64,000 nucleotides of DNA from Aquibium sp. A9E412 (GTDB lineage Bacteria; Pseudomonadota; Alphaproteobacteria; Rhizobiales; Rhizobiaceae), in contig NZ_JAOAOP010000002.1 in NCBI RefSeq assembly GCF_030398335.1, forward strand, positions 1 to 64,000, read 5' to 3'. A program made the position numbers and the translations under genes. Shown piece by piece: positions 42,301 through 50,973 of the stretch. The stretch's first letter is position 1; each line of letters starts with the position of its first letter. The notes under the pieces are model-generated. The model was given only the letters and a program-made list of their open reading frames with translations. It was not told the DNA's origin and made no database searches.

Positions 42301-43379
42301 AGGTGCGGATCAACTGGAAGCGCGCGGCGATCGCGCTGGCGGTGCTGCCCGTCGCGGCGCTGTTCGTCGCCTGGCTCGGCTTCTTCAACGTCGGCGCGGC
42401 GAGCGGCCACTGGAAGATCACCGAGTGGTTCCTGCATTTCGCCATGCGCTCGGCGGTGCGCACCTACGCGCTGCCGATCGCGCCGCCCGACGGCCCGCCG
42501 CCGGTGGGGGTGCGGCCGGCGGCCGGTCACTACGCGGCGGGCTGCGCCATGTGCCACGGCGCGCCGGGCGCACCGCGCGGCGCCACCGTGCGCGCCATGC
42601 TGCCGGCGCCGCCGGCGCTGACGGCCGCCGCGCTCGCCGACTGGAGCGACGCCGAGCTGTTCCGCATCGTCAAGCACGGCCTGCGCTTCACCGGCATGCC
42701 GGCCTGGCCGGCGCAGGCGCGCGACGACGAGGTGTGGGCGATGGTCGCCTTCCTGCGCCGGCTGCCGGAGCTGGCGCCGCGGGACTATCGTTCGCTGGCC
42801 TATGGCGAGGCGCCGCCCGACAGCGCCGGCGACGTCGCCAACCGCTTCGAGGGCGCGCTCGCCGGCTGCGCACGCTGCCACGGCCGCGACGGCACGGGCG
42901 GCGGCGAGACGGTGCCGGTGATCGCCGGCCAGCGGCCGGCCTATCTGGCGGCGAGCCTGGCCGCCTATGCCGAGGGCCGCCGGGCGAGCGGCATCATGCA
43001 GCTTGCCGCCGGCCAGGCCGACGCCGCGCTGTTCGACCGGCTGGCGCGCCACTATGCCGGGCAGAGCGCGCCCGCAGCACCGCCGACGGACGCCGCGCCG
43101 GAGCTGATCGAACGCGGCCGGGCGATCGCCCGCCGCGGCATTCCCGAACGCGACGTGCCGGCCTGCCTCGGCTGCCACGGCCGGCCGGAGCGCAACCCGG
43201 TCTATCCCGGCCTCGACGGCCAGCGGCCGGACTATCTCGCCAACCAGCTGCGCCTGTTCGCCGCCGGCGTGCGCGGCGGCACGCCCTACAGCCATCTGAT
43301 GACGGCCTTCGCCGACGAGCTGACGGTGCGCGAGCGCGCGGCGCTGGCGGCCTATTTCGCCTCCCGTCCGGCGCGCTGA
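42297..43379 (+). CDS. Tri-haem c-type cytochrome, membrane-anchored
   Basis: This is a 360-residue protein with an uncleaved-looking N-terminal helix (about 10-32) and three CxxCH sites: C83AMCH87, C191ARCH195 and C290LGCH294. Likely axial methionines are M134 (FTGMPAW), M234 or so in the second domain and M307 or later in the third. The three domains are 90-110 residues each, like tandem class I cytochromes c. It follows the CtaG gene with a 4-base overlap and closes the oxidase operon, so it is the probable electron donor to the CuA-cytochrome c subunit. Similar to cytochrome c4/alcohol-dehydrogenase-type multi-haem proteins. Confidence 0.9.
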   Translation: MKVRINWKRAAIALAVLPVAALFVAWLGFFNVGAASGHWKITEWFLHFAMRSAVRTYALPIAPPDGPPPVGVRPAAGHYAAGCAMCHGAPGAPRGATVRAMLPAPPALTAAALADWSDAELFRIVKHGLRFTGMPAWPAQARDDEVWAMVAFLRRLPELAPRDYRSLAYGEAPPDSAGDVANRFEGALAGCARCHGRDGTGGGETVPVIAGQRPAYLAASLAAYAEGRRASGIMQLAAGQADAALFDRLARHYAGQSAPAAPPTDAAPELIERGRAIARRGIPERDVPACLGCHGRPERNPVYPGLDGQRPDYLANQLRLFAAGVRGGTPYSHLMTAFADELTVRERAALAAYFASRPAR

Positions 43380-43391
43380 CGCGGCCGCCGC

Positions 43392-44423
43392 TCACACGAA
43401 CAGCAGCACGATCGAGCCGGCATAGAGCAGCAGCACCGCGGCGCTCTCGAAGCCGATCTTGACGACGCCCTCGCGCTGGCGGCGGATCATGCCGAGCAGC
43501 AGGACGCCGGTCATCAGGATGGCGATCAGCGTGGTGGTGCGGTCCTGGCCGGTCATCTCGGCATAGATCGAGCCGTCGTAGAACATGTCTGCCGCGGAGA
43601 GGAACATCACCTCGAAGGAATTGCCGCCGATGACGTCGCCGACCGCCAGGCTGACGGCCCCGATGCGCACCGCCGCGATGGCGGTGACGAGCTCGGGCAG
43701 CGAGTTGGCCACGGCCGCGAAGGCGGTGCCGACGGCGGTCTGCGACAGCGGCGAGATCGCCACCAGCGCCAGGCTCGATTCGCCGATCGTGTAGCCGGCC
43801 GCCGCGGTGATGGCCGCCAGCACCGCGAATTCGAGCCACAATCTGCGGTCGGAGGCGGGGTTGTCCTCCTGGCGCGGCTCCGACTGCTCCTCGCGCGTCT
43901 CGGAGGTCTGCACCGGCTGCCACATCGGCTCCTCCTTGATGAGCGTGAGAAGCCGCAGGCCGAAGGCGTAGCACGCGAGGATGACCAGCGAGGCCGGGTG
44001 CACGCCCCACAGCGTGAACGGCGGCTGCGCGTTGGCGAGCAGCGGGATCGCCAGCAGCACGGTCAGCAGCACGCCCTGGGCGAGGCCGGTGACGCTCGCC
44101 GCGGCGTGTTCGAGATTGGCGCGCCGGTAGAACAGGTCGGCCACCGCGATGAAGGCCGTCTGCGCCGTCAGGCCGCCGAGCGCATTGCCGATGGCGAGCT
44201 GCGGCGCGTCCTGGGCGGCCGTCGACATCGAGGTGATGGCGCCCGGCAGCGAGGTCGCCGCGCCGACGAACACGGCGCCGGCGACCACCTCGCCCATGCC
44301 GGTGCGGTCGGCGAGCTTGTCGGCCACCGAGGACAGCCGCCAGCCGGCCGCCGTGATCGCCGCGGCCGACAGCACGAAGACGCCGACGACGATCCAGGCC
44401 GGCTGGCCCGTCAGGTCGATCAT
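43392..44423 (-). CDS. Sodium/calcium exchanger-family (CaCA) antiporter
   Basis: This is a 343-residue membrane protein of the cation/Ca2+ exchanger superfamily, with about ten helices. The two alpha-repeats that form the ion path are visible: VFVGAATSLPGAITSMS with GNALGGLTAQTAF, and AFAAVANSLPELVTAIAA with GDVIGGNSFEVMF. The hydrophilic loop between them is at about 185-215 (EEQSEPRQEDN). ATG 44423 is chosen over longer frames that run into poorly coding sequence. It converges with the cytochrome gene and is divergent from the SH3-type gene. Confidence 0.9.
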   Translation of the reverse strand: MIDLTGQPAWIVVGVFVLSAAAITAAGWRLSSVADKLADRTGMGEVVAGAVFVGAATSLPGAITSMSTAAQDAPQLAIGNALGGLTAQTAFIAVADLFYRRANLEHAAASVTGLAQGVLLTVLLAIPLLANAQPPFTLWGVHPASLVILACYAFGLRLLTLIKEEPMWQPVQTSETREEQSEPRQEDNPASDRRLWLEFAVLAAITAAAGYTIGESSLALVAISPLSQTAVGTAFAAVANSLPELVTAIAAVRIGAVSLAVGDVIGGNSFEVMFLSAADMFYDGSIYAEMTGQDRTTTLIAILMTGVLLLGMIRRQREGVVKIGFESAAVLLLYAGSIVLLFV

Positions 44424-44698
44424 CGTGCGCCCGCCGGTCCCACCGGCCGTCGCTGACGGACGGCCGGCGCCGGCGCGCGCGGAAACCCGGCATGCATGGT
44501 GGCTGCCTCCGCGGTTCGCGCTCGGGAGGCGAACGGCCGCAGCAGCAAAGCGTTCCGTTGCCGCGCCGCCGGCCGTCCCATGAGGGACAGGGAACCATTC
44601 GCCCGTCCCCCGGTTGCCCGACACGACCCCGGCTTGCCGCCGCGCCGCCCTTGGCACGCGCGCGAGCCCTCCACCCCAGAGGCCGAGGACAGACCGCC

Positions 44699-45070
44699 AT
44701 GACACGACCCATCGCAGCCATCGCCCCCCTCGCCGCCCAGGCGCTCGTTCTGGCGCTCGCCGGCGGCGCGCACGCGCAGGAAGCGCAGCCGAAGACGGAC
44801 GGCTGCCGGGCCGACCACGTGCGCGTGATGGCGTGGGCCGCGAGCACCGATTCGCGCGAGATCGCCGAGGTCATCGACGAGATCGAGCTCAGGCGCGGCC
44901 CGTCGGCCTCCTGCGAGGGGTTCTATCTCGTGCCGGCGGCCGGCACGGTGGAGGTGATCGGCTGCGCCAACGACTGGTGCGGCGTCTCCTACGGCACGCG
45001 CACCGGCTACCTGCCGGCCGTCGCCCTCGACGACATGCCCAACCGGGCGCCGCCGCTGCCCGAAAGCTGA
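44699..45070 (+). CDS. Exported SH3-domain protein
   Basis: This is a 123-residue protein with a Sec signal peptide (MTRPIAAIAPLAAQALVLAL, cleavage near AHAQEA at 25-30). The mature part contains a bacterial SH3-like segment (about 80-118; FYLVPAAGTVEVIGCANDW, CGVSYGTRTGYLP) of the type that binds cell-wall peptides. Cysteines at about C37, C77, C95 and C100 could form two disulfides. The start is the first ATG of the reading frame in a 275-base gap after the exchanger gene. Exact function unknown. Confidence 0.75.
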   Translation: MTRPIAAIAPLAAQALVLALAGGAHAQEAQPKTDGCRADHVRVMAWAASTDSREIAEVIDEIELRRGPSASCEGFYLVPAAGTVEVIGCANDWCGVSYGTRTGYLPAVALDDMPNRAPPLPES

Positions 45071-45154
45071 ACCGGCCGCCCGCGCCGGCAGGCGGTTTGA
45101 CAAGCCGGCTCCGCTCGCCGAGATGGGGGGCGGAACGGAACGGAGACGCTGCCG

Positions 45155-46177
45155 GTGACACTCGAGCCCGGGCTCGCGGACGACACGGTGCGGTGGCGCA
45201 TGGGCCACAGCAACCGCTGGAACTGGGCGTCGACGCTGGCGGCCTGCGAGGAGGCGCGCGACAGCATCGCCATCGAGCAGTACATCCTGGCGCCGCAGGG
45301 CATCGGCCGCACGCTGCTCGAGCTTCTCGCCCGGCGCGCGCGCGAGGGCGTCGCGGTGCGGGTGATGCTCGATTCCTTCGGCAGCGCGAGCGCCTTCAGC
45401 TCGCAGCCGGCGCGGGCGCTGCAGAAGGCCGGCGGCGCGCTGCGCAGCTTCCACGGCCTGTCGGCGCTGATGCGTCACCCGATCGGCGCGCTGCCGCGGC
45501 TGCACCGCAAGACGGTGATCTGCGACCGCGCCGCCATGCTCGTCGGCGGCTCGTGCTTCGAGCAGCGCATGGCCGACTGGCGCGACACCATGGCGTGGAT
45601 CGAGGGGGCGCCGGCCGCCGCCGCGGCAGCCGCCTTCGACCGCATCTGGCAGGCGCCGCGGGCGACGCGGCATGCCCGCGTGCCGCCGCCCCCCGCGCCC
45701 GAGACGGAGCCGGTCTGGCAGCACGTGGTGAGCGGCGAGGACGGCGGCACCGTCGCCTATCCCGACCTCCTGCTCGACCGGATCGCGGCCGCCGAGCGCT
45801 CGGTCGTGCTCGCCGCACCCTATCTGCTCTACGACCCGTGGCTGTGGCGCACGCTGCGCGGCGCGCTCGCCCGCGGGGTCGCGCTCACCCTCATCGTGCC
45901 GGCCAGGGGCGATATCGGCTGGGTCAACGTGCTGACGCGCCAGAGCGGCCGGATGCTCGCCAGGGCCGGCGCGCGCGTGCTCGCCTACCAGCCGGCCATG
46001 CTGCACGCCAAGCTGGCGCTGATCGACGACGCCTGGGCGGCCGTCGGCAGCCTCAACCTCGATCCGCTCAGCCTGCGGGTGAACTTCGAAGCGGGCATCG
46101 CCAGCCGGCATCCCGCCTTCTGCGCCACGCTCGGCGAGCGGCTCGCCGAGGATGCCGCGCAGGCGGCCTCGTTCTAG
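45155..46177 (+). CDS. Phospholipase D-family protein, cardiolipin-synthase-like
   Basis: This is a 340-residue protein with two HKD motifs, the defining PLD active site. The first is LHRKTVICD (H-x-K-x4-D), the second LHAKLALIDD, each followed by small residues and a glutamate-poor loop (VGGSCFEQR and VGSLNLDPLS). Cardiolipin synthases of the ClsB type share this length and lack N-terminal TM helices, as here. It would join two phosphatidylglycerols, or hydrolyse phospholipid, at the membrane. The GTG start at 45155 follows GGAG at a long spacing (about 9). It stands alone 84 bases after the SH3 gene. Confidence 0.88.
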   Translation: MTLEPGLADDTVRWRMGHSNRWNWASTLAACEEARDSIAIEQYILAPQGIGRTLLELLARRAREGVAVRVMLDSFGSASAFSSQPARALQKAGGALRSFHGLSALMRHPIGALPRLHRKTVICDRAAMLVGGSCFEQRMADWRDTMAWIEGAPAAAAAAAFDRIWQAPRATRHARVPPPPAPETEPVWQHVVSGEDGGTVAYPDLLLDRIAAAERSVVLAAPYLLYDPWLWRTLRGALARGVALTLIVPARGDIGWVNVLTRQSGRMLARAGARVLAYQPAMLHAKLALIDDAWAAVGSLNLDPLSLRVNFEAGIASRHPAFCATLGERLAEDAAQAASF

Positions 46178-46404
46178 CCGCAAAGGCGAGACGGAAACCG
46201 GCGCGGGAACGCGCCGCAAGGCCGCGCCGGCGCCGGCCTGTGATTCGGTGCGCTGCCGGCCTGGCCCGGGCCATGCCGTCAAGGGGAAACCCGTTGTCTC
46301 TGCTGGCTTTTTTTTGACCTTCCGCCGCAACCGGACGGCGCAGGTGCGAATTGGGAGGGGCGGTCGAGGGCGGCCGCGAGATCCTCCTGGCAAGGACGCG
46401 ACCC

Positions 46405-46662
46405 ATGTCGAAAGCGGTACGCCGCATCAGCACGGCGGAAGCGATCGAAACGCTGGTGCACGGCTGGGGTCCCGGCCGCATCGTGTCGATGGCCGACGCG
46501 GTGCGCGCCGTGCGGACCCTGGCGCCGCACTGCGAGCTGACCGACGACGAGCTCGTCGAGCCGATCGCGCGGTGCGCGCTGGCGCGCCGGGTGACGCTCA
46601 ATTTCGACCTGCCGCGCGACGGCAGCCTGGCGCCGGTCACGCGGCCCGCCGGCGGCGACTGA
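46405..46662 (+). CDS. Small hypothetical protein
   Basis: This is an 85-residue protein from ATG 46405, beginning MSKAVRRISTAEAIETLVHG and continuing with an acidic segment (HCELTDDELVEPIARCALA). No signal, helix or known motif was recognised. A longer frame to 46351 exists but its first ATG is less well placed; AAGGAC lies about 8 bases upstream of 46405. Codon use matches neighbours. The 227-base gap before it contains a run of eight T that is not preceded by a clear stem. Confidence 0.55.
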   Translation: MSKAVRRISTAEAIETLVHGWGPGRIVSMADAVRAVRTLAPHCELTDDELVEPIARCALARRVTLNFDLPRDGSLAPVTRPAGGD

Positions 46663-46694
46663 CGGCCGGCCGGCGCCGGCAGGCCGCCCGCGTC

Positions 46695-47189
46695 TCAGCG
46701 ACGGCGGTCGGGCAGCAGGCCGACGCCGTGACGGTAGACCAGCTCGCCGCCCGCCCAGCCGGTGACGGCGAGCATCAGCACCATCAGCACGGTGAGCGCG
46801 ACGCCCCAGCCGGCGATCGGCGCCGCCGCGTCTGCGGTGCGCAGGTAGACATTGACGATCGCCACCACGAGCACCGCCGCATTGCCCCAGGCGTGCAGCT
46901 GGCCCTGCCGGTTGCGCGCATGGCCGATGCTGGTGAAGTCGAGCAGGCCGATCAGCCCCGCGACCGCGCCGCCGAGAATGCCGACGACGAGCAGCCAGAA
47001 CGAGGCGCGCGCCCAGAAGGCGTCGCCGGTGCCCAAAAATGCCAGGTCGCTGAGCAGCAGCATCAGGAAGGCGCCGATCGGCAGCGGCACCACCATGGGA
47101 TGCAGCGGATGGCCGCGGAAGGCGGCGTAGCTGGCGTGCGCCGGCGCGGTGGGGTGATCGTGATGCGCGTGGTCGTCGTGCTGTGCCAT
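46695..47189 (-). CDS. DUF2231-type membrane protein
   Basis: This is a 164-residue protein with a histidine-rich N terminus (MAQHDDHAHHDHP) and four transmembrane helices, with the motif FRGHPLHPMVVPLPIGAF at residues about 24-41, the signature of the DUF2231 family. A second motif is GLLDFTSIGHARNRQGQLHAWGN. Relatives are uncharacterised membrane proteins; the histidines suggest metal or haem contact. ATG 47189 starts the histidine-rich head. It is leftward and convergent with the small gene at 46405. Confidence 0.85.
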   Translation of the reverse strand: MAQHDDHAHHDHPTAPAHASYAAFRGHPLHPMVVPLPIGAFLMLLLSDLAFLGTGDAFWARASFWLLVVGILGGAVAGLIGLLDFTSIGHARNRQGQLHAWGNAAVLVVAIVNVYLRTADAAAPIAGWGVALTVLMVLMLAVTGWAGGELVYRHGVGLLPDRRR

Positions 47190-47428
47190 CGGCTCAACCC
47201 TTCTTCGAGAGATCGGCCAAAACACGCCATCGGTGCAGCGGTTCCCGCGACCGGCCGGCCGGCCGGGGAATTGTTCTCGGCCGTACAGAAGGCGGCCGCC
47301 CGGACGCGCACGCTGCGGCCTGCGGCGGCCGCGCGGGTGGCTGGCGCCCATGCGCCGTTTCCGGCTCGTTTGCGGGCTGCGCGGGGAACCCGCCGTGCCG
47401 CTGTCCGCGCGTCACACCGCGACGCGAT

Positions 47429-47584
47429 CTAGTGGCCCTGCCGGTAGACCTCGCGCGTCGCCTCGCGTTGCGCCTCCGCCTCGCGCCGGCTCAGCCGGCG
47501 GCGGCGGAAAAGCGCATAGGCAAAGGCGACCCCGAGGATCACCGGGCCGCCGGCGACGGCGAGAAACCATAGCCATTGATCCAT
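47429..47584 (-). CDS. 51-residue single-helix membrane protein
   Basis: This encodes 51 residues: one transmembrane helix (about 3-25, WLWFLAVAGGPVILGVAFA) followed by a strongly charged cytoplasmic tail rich in Arg and Glu (RRRRLSRREAEAQREA). I have the impression of short proteins of this shape in other alphaproteobacteria, but no name can be given. ATG 47584 is the natural start. It lies 219 bases from the divergent PQQ-dehydrogenase start; both may use regulatory elements in that gap. Confidence 0.6.
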   Translation of the reverse strand: MDQWLWFLAVAGGPVILGVAFAYALFRRRRLSRREAEAQREATREVYRQGH

Positions 47585-47802
47585 GACATCGTCCTTCCGT
47601 GGTCCTGCCACGGCAACGGCCGACACGCGCTGCCGTTCCGCGGCAGGCACCGGCGTGCCGCCGCGCCAGGAATGCGGCCGGGTGCAGGAACAAGACCCAC
47701 GCGCAGGCGTTGCACCTGATCCGGCCCATCGACGCGGCGGCCCCGGAGCGAGGCACGCCGGTGCACCGGCCGGTCCCAGACACAACGTCGCGGAGAACAA
47801 CC

Positions 47803-50388
47803 ATGAGCTGGACGACAGGCAACGGCACGCAACACCGGGCCGGCGGCTTCGCACGCTGGTACGCCCGGCTGATCGGAGCCCTTCTCGTCGTGATCGGCGT
47901 GCTGCTCGGCGCGGGCGGCGTGTGGCTGATCACGCTCGGCGGCTCCTGGTACTATCTGGTCGCCGGACTCGGCCTGATCGCGGCCGGCGCGCTGCTCGCC
48001 GGTCGCTCGATGCTCGGCCTATGGATCTATCTCGCCGTCTACGCCTTCACGCTCGTGTGGGCCTTCTGGGAGGTCGGCACCGACTGGTGGGCGCAGGTGC
48101 CGCGCCTGGTGGCGCCGAGCGTCCTGCTGCTGCTGGTGCTGGCCGCCATTCCGGCGCTCGGCGGCGGCCGCGCGTCCCGCTCCGGCGGCCGGCTGGCCGC
48201 CGGCGGTGCGGCGGCGCTGCTGGTCGCCGCCGGCGCGGCCTACGGGGTGACGGCGCTGCCGCGTGCCGTGGCGCAGGAGGAAACCCCGCCGCAGCAGGAA
48301 GAGCCGCAGACGCAGGCGCCCGTCGAGACCGCACCGCAGGACCAGGCGCCGGAGGCGCGCGACCCGGACGCGGCCGGGCCGGACGACGAGACGGCCGGCG
48401 AGGCCCGCGCGCCTGCCGGGCCGACCGACCGGGCGCAGGAGGGCGCGCCGGACGAGCCGGCCGGCCGGACACAGGCGATGACGCAGACGCGCCCGCAGGT
48501 CGGCGCGGACTGGCCGGCCTATGGCGGCACCAACATGGCGCAGCGCTACTCGCCGCTCGACCAGATCAACCGCGACAACGTCGCGCAGATCGAGCGCGTG
48601 TGGACCTACCGCACCGGCGACATGCCGAGCGAGGAGGCGAACGGCAAGTACGCGCCGGAGACGACGCCGCTCAAGGTCGGCAACACGCTCTATCTGTGCT
48701 CGGCGATGAACACGCTGATCGCGGTGCACGCGGCGACCGGCAAGGAACGCTGGCGCTACGATCCCGGCGTCGACGAGGACGCCATCCCCTACAGTGCGAG
48801 CTGCCGCGGCGTCGCCTATTTCGAGAACCCGGAGGCCGAGCCCGACGCGCCCTGCGCGGCGCGGGTGGTCGAGACGACGCTCGACGCGCGCATCGTCGCC
48901 GTCGACGCTGAGACCGGCCAGCCCTGCCCCGATTTCGGCTTCAACGGCGAAGTCAACCTGCGCGAGGGCATCGGCGAGACCGTGCCGGGCTGGTATTCGG
49001 TGACCGCCGCGCCAACCATCGTCAACGGCGTCGTGGTGGTCGGCGCGCAGGTGCTCGACGGCCAGGCCGAGGACGCGCCGTCAGGCGTGGTGCGCGGCTA
49101 CGACGTGGTGACGGGCGAACTGCGCTGGGCCTGGGACATGTGCAAGCCCGACCTGACCGGCGCGCCGCCGGAAGGCGAGGTCTACACGCGCGGCACGCCC
49201 AACATGTGGACCAGCGTCGCCGCCGATGCCGAGCTCGGCATGGTCTACCTGCCGATGGGCAACTCGGCCGTCGACTACTATGGCGGCAACCGCGCGCCGT
49301 GCGAGAACGAGTACAGCACCGCGCTGGTGGCGCTCGACGCGGCGAGCGGCGCGGTCGAATGGTCGTTCCAGACCGTGCATTACGACGTGTGGGACTACGA
49401 CCTCGGCTCGCAGCCGAGCCTGGTCGACTTTCCCGCCGAGGACGGCTCGGTGCCGGCGCTGATCCTGGCCAGCAAGCAGGGCGACATCTACGTGCTCGAC
49501 CGGCGCACCGGCGAGCCGCTGTTCCCGGTCGAGGAGCGGCCGGTGCCGGGCGGCGGCGTGGAGCCGGAGAACCTGTCGGACACGCAGCCCTTCTCCGCCT
49601 ACCACACGCTGGCCAAGGACCCGCTCGAGCCGCGCGACATGTGGGGCATGTCGCCGCTCGACCAGCTGTGGTGCCGCATCCAGTATCACCGCGCGTCCTA
49701 TGACGGCATCTTTACGCCGCCGACGGTCGACCGGCATTTCGTCCAGTATCCGGGCTACAACGGCGGCAACGACTGGGGCAGCCTCGCCGTCGACACCGAA
49801 CGCGGCGTGCTGGTCGCCAACTACAACGACATGCCCAACCACAACCGGCTGCTGACGCGCGAGGAGGCCGAGGAGCGCAACCTGACGCCGATCTACATCC
49901 CGCGCGGCGAGCACGACAACCCGCAGGCCGGCGCGCCCTACGCGATCACGGTCAATGCCGGCTGGCGGCTGTTCACCGGGCTGATGTGCAAGCAGCCGCC
50001 CTATGGCGGCATCCGCGCCATCGACCTGGCGACGGGCGAGACGCTGTGGGACCAGCCGCTCGGCGAGGCGCGCCGCAACGGGCCGTTCGGCATCCCCTCG
50101 ATGCTGCCGATCCGCATCGGCACGCCGAACAATGGCGGTCCGCTGGTCACCGCCGGCGGTCTCATCTTCATCGCGGCGGCGACGGACAACCTGATCCGCG
50201 CCATCGACATCGAGACCGGCGAGGTGCTGTGGCAGGACGCGCTGCCGGCCGGCGGCCAGGCGACGCCGATCACCTACGAGATGCAGGGCGAGCAGTATCT
50301 GGTGTTCATGGCCGGCGGGCACCACTTCATGGAAACGCCGATCGGCGACTACGTGCTCGGCTGGAAGCTGCCCTCGCCCGACGAGTGA
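47803..50388 (+). CDS. Membrane-bound PQQ-dependent dehydrogenase (glucose/quinate/shikimate type)
   Basis: This is an 861-residue quinoprotein. About five N-terminal membrane helices (20-155) anchor it to the inner membrane; the periplasmic eight-bladed propeller begins near residue 228 (GADWPAYGGTNMAQRYSPLDQI). Blades carry the tryptophan-docking repeats typical of PQQ enzymes, and HYDVWDYDLGSQPSLVDFP and PFGIPSMLPIRIGTPNNGG match glucose/quinate-type enzymes. Electrons go to ubiquinone. Between anchor and propeller is an unusual Pro/Glu/Gln-rich acidic stretch of about 65-70 residues (about 155-225). GGAG precedes ATG 47803. Which substrate (glucose, quinate, inositol) is not decidable. 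No pqq genes are seen here. Confidence 0.92.
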   Translation: MSWTTGNGTQHRAGGFARWYARLIGALLVVIGVLLGAGGVWLITLGGSWYYLVAGLGLIAAGALLAGRSMLGLWIYLAVYAFTLVWAFWEVGTDWWAQVPRLVAPSVLLLLVLAAIPALGGGRASRSGGRLAAGGAAALLVAAGAAYGVTALPRAVAQEETPPQQEEPQTQAPVETAPQDQAPEARDPDAAGPDDETAGEARAPAGPTDRAQEGAPDEPAGRTQAMTQTRPQVGADWPAYGGTNMAQRYSPLDQINRDNVAQIERVWTYRTGDMPSEEANGKYAPETTPLKVGNTLYLCSAMNTLIAVHAATGKERWRYDPGVDEDAIPYSASCRGVAYFENPEAEPDAPCAARVVETTLDARIVAVDAETGQPCPDFGFNGEVNLREGIGETVPGWYSVTAAPTIVNGVVVVGAQVLDGQAEDAPSGVVRGYDVVTGELRWAWDMCKPDLTGAPPEGEVYTRGTPNMWTSVAADAELGMVYLPMGNSAVDYYGGNRAPCENEYSTALVALDAASGAVEWSFQTVHYDVWDYDLGSQPSLVDFPAEDGSVPALILASKQGDIYVLDRRTGEPLFPVEERPVPGGGVEPENLSDTQPFSAYHTLAKDPLEPRDMWGMSPLDQLWCRIQYHRASYDGIFTPPTVDRHFVQYPGYNGGNDWGSLAVDTERGVLVANYNDMPNHNRLLTREEAEERNLTPIYIPRGEHDNPQAGAPYAITVNAGWRLFTGLMCKQPPYGGIRAIDLATGETLWDQPLGEARRNGPFGIPSMLPIRIGTPNNGGPLVTAGGLIFIAAATDNLIRAIDIETGEVLWQDALPAGGQATPITYEMQGEQYLVFMAGGHHFMETPIGDYVLGWKLPSPDE

Positions 50389-50474
50389 CGGCGCGCGGCG
50401 GCCGGCTCCGCCAGGTCCCGGCCGCCGGCCCGCCGCGCCGTGCAGCAAGCGATCCGCCCGACGGCACGGACCCT

Positions 50475-50577
50475 CAGAGCCGATCCGCTTTTCGCGCAAT
50501 CGCAGATCGGCTCCACGCTGTTGTCCTGACGCGTCTGCGAACGGCGAACCGCTTTCCGCTTCGCCTGGAGACGCCAC
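50475..50577 (+). repeat. RIME-like palindromic repeat, copy G
   Basis: This is a full copy 86 bases after the PQQ-dehydrogenase stop. The first half is a good inverted repeat, AGAGCCGATC...GATCGGCTC; the second half has TGACGCGTCTGCGAACGGCG, AACCGC and TTCGCCTGGAGACGCCA. It could end the dehydrogenase transcript. It stops 14 bases before the ArsR operator palindrome. Confidence 0.85.
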
Positions 50578-50590
50578 AGGTCGAGATTCA

Positions 50591-50637
50591 GTTTGCCATT
50601 CGGTGAACCAACGTCTATGGTTCACCGTATGGCAAAC
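50591..50637. promoter_or_regulatory. Large operator palindrome over the ArsR start codon
   Basis: GTTTGCCATTCGGTGAACCA (50591-50610) is repeated in inverse orientation at 50618-50637 with one mismatch, separated by 7 bases. The right arm contains both in-frame ATGs' surroundings (50617, 50629). ArsR repressors bind such inverted repeats next to their own start, so autoregulation is likely. The same palindrome could form a hairpin in mRNA that blocks initiation. Confidence 0.75.
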
Positions 50638-50973
50638 CATAGCGCCTCCCTCGACACTGCGTTCCACGCCCTGGCGGACCCCACCAGAAGGGCCGTCGTC
50701 CATCGTCTGGTTCGCGGCGCCGCACCGGTCAAGGAGCTCGCGGCGCCCTTCGAGATGGGGCTGCCGGCGTTCCTGAAACATCTGCGCGTGCTCGAAGAGA
50801 GCGGCCTGATCGCCACCGAAAAGCGCGGGCGGGTGCGCACCTGCCGATTGCAGCCCGGCCGCCTGACGGAGACCGAGAGGTGGCTTTCGAGACAGCGCGC
50901 GCTCTGGGACGCGAGCGCCGAACGGCTTGCCGCCTATGTCGAAACCCAGATGGAAGAGGACGAGACCGAATGA
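50629..50973 (+). CDS. ArsR-family transcriptional regulator
   Basis: This is a 114-residue winged-helix repressor of the ArsR/SmtB group: FHALADPTRRAVVHRL (residues about 9-24), the recognition region FEMGLPAFLKHLRVLEESGL and the wing EKRGRVRTCRL. No metal-binding ELCVCDL-type cysteine motif is present, so it probably does not sense metals; this subtype usually partners a downstream SRPBCC gene. ATG 50629 matches homologue starts (short residue run before LDTAFHALADPTRR); ATG 50617 would add four residues. The stop overlaps the SRPBCC start (ATGA), making a two-gene operon under an operator palindrome. Confidence 0.9.
   Translation: MANHSASLDTAFHALADPTRRAVVHRLVRGAAPVKELAAPFEMGLPAFLKHLRVLEESGLIATEKRGRVRTCRLQPGRLTETERWLSRQRALWDASAERLAAYVETQMEEDETE

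Noticed and set aside
46284-46315. Possible terminator with a run of eight T at 46308-46315
   Set aside because: The only stem nearby (GGG-GAAA-CCC) is three pairs and about 16 bases upstream of the T run, so it is not a standard intrinsic terminator.
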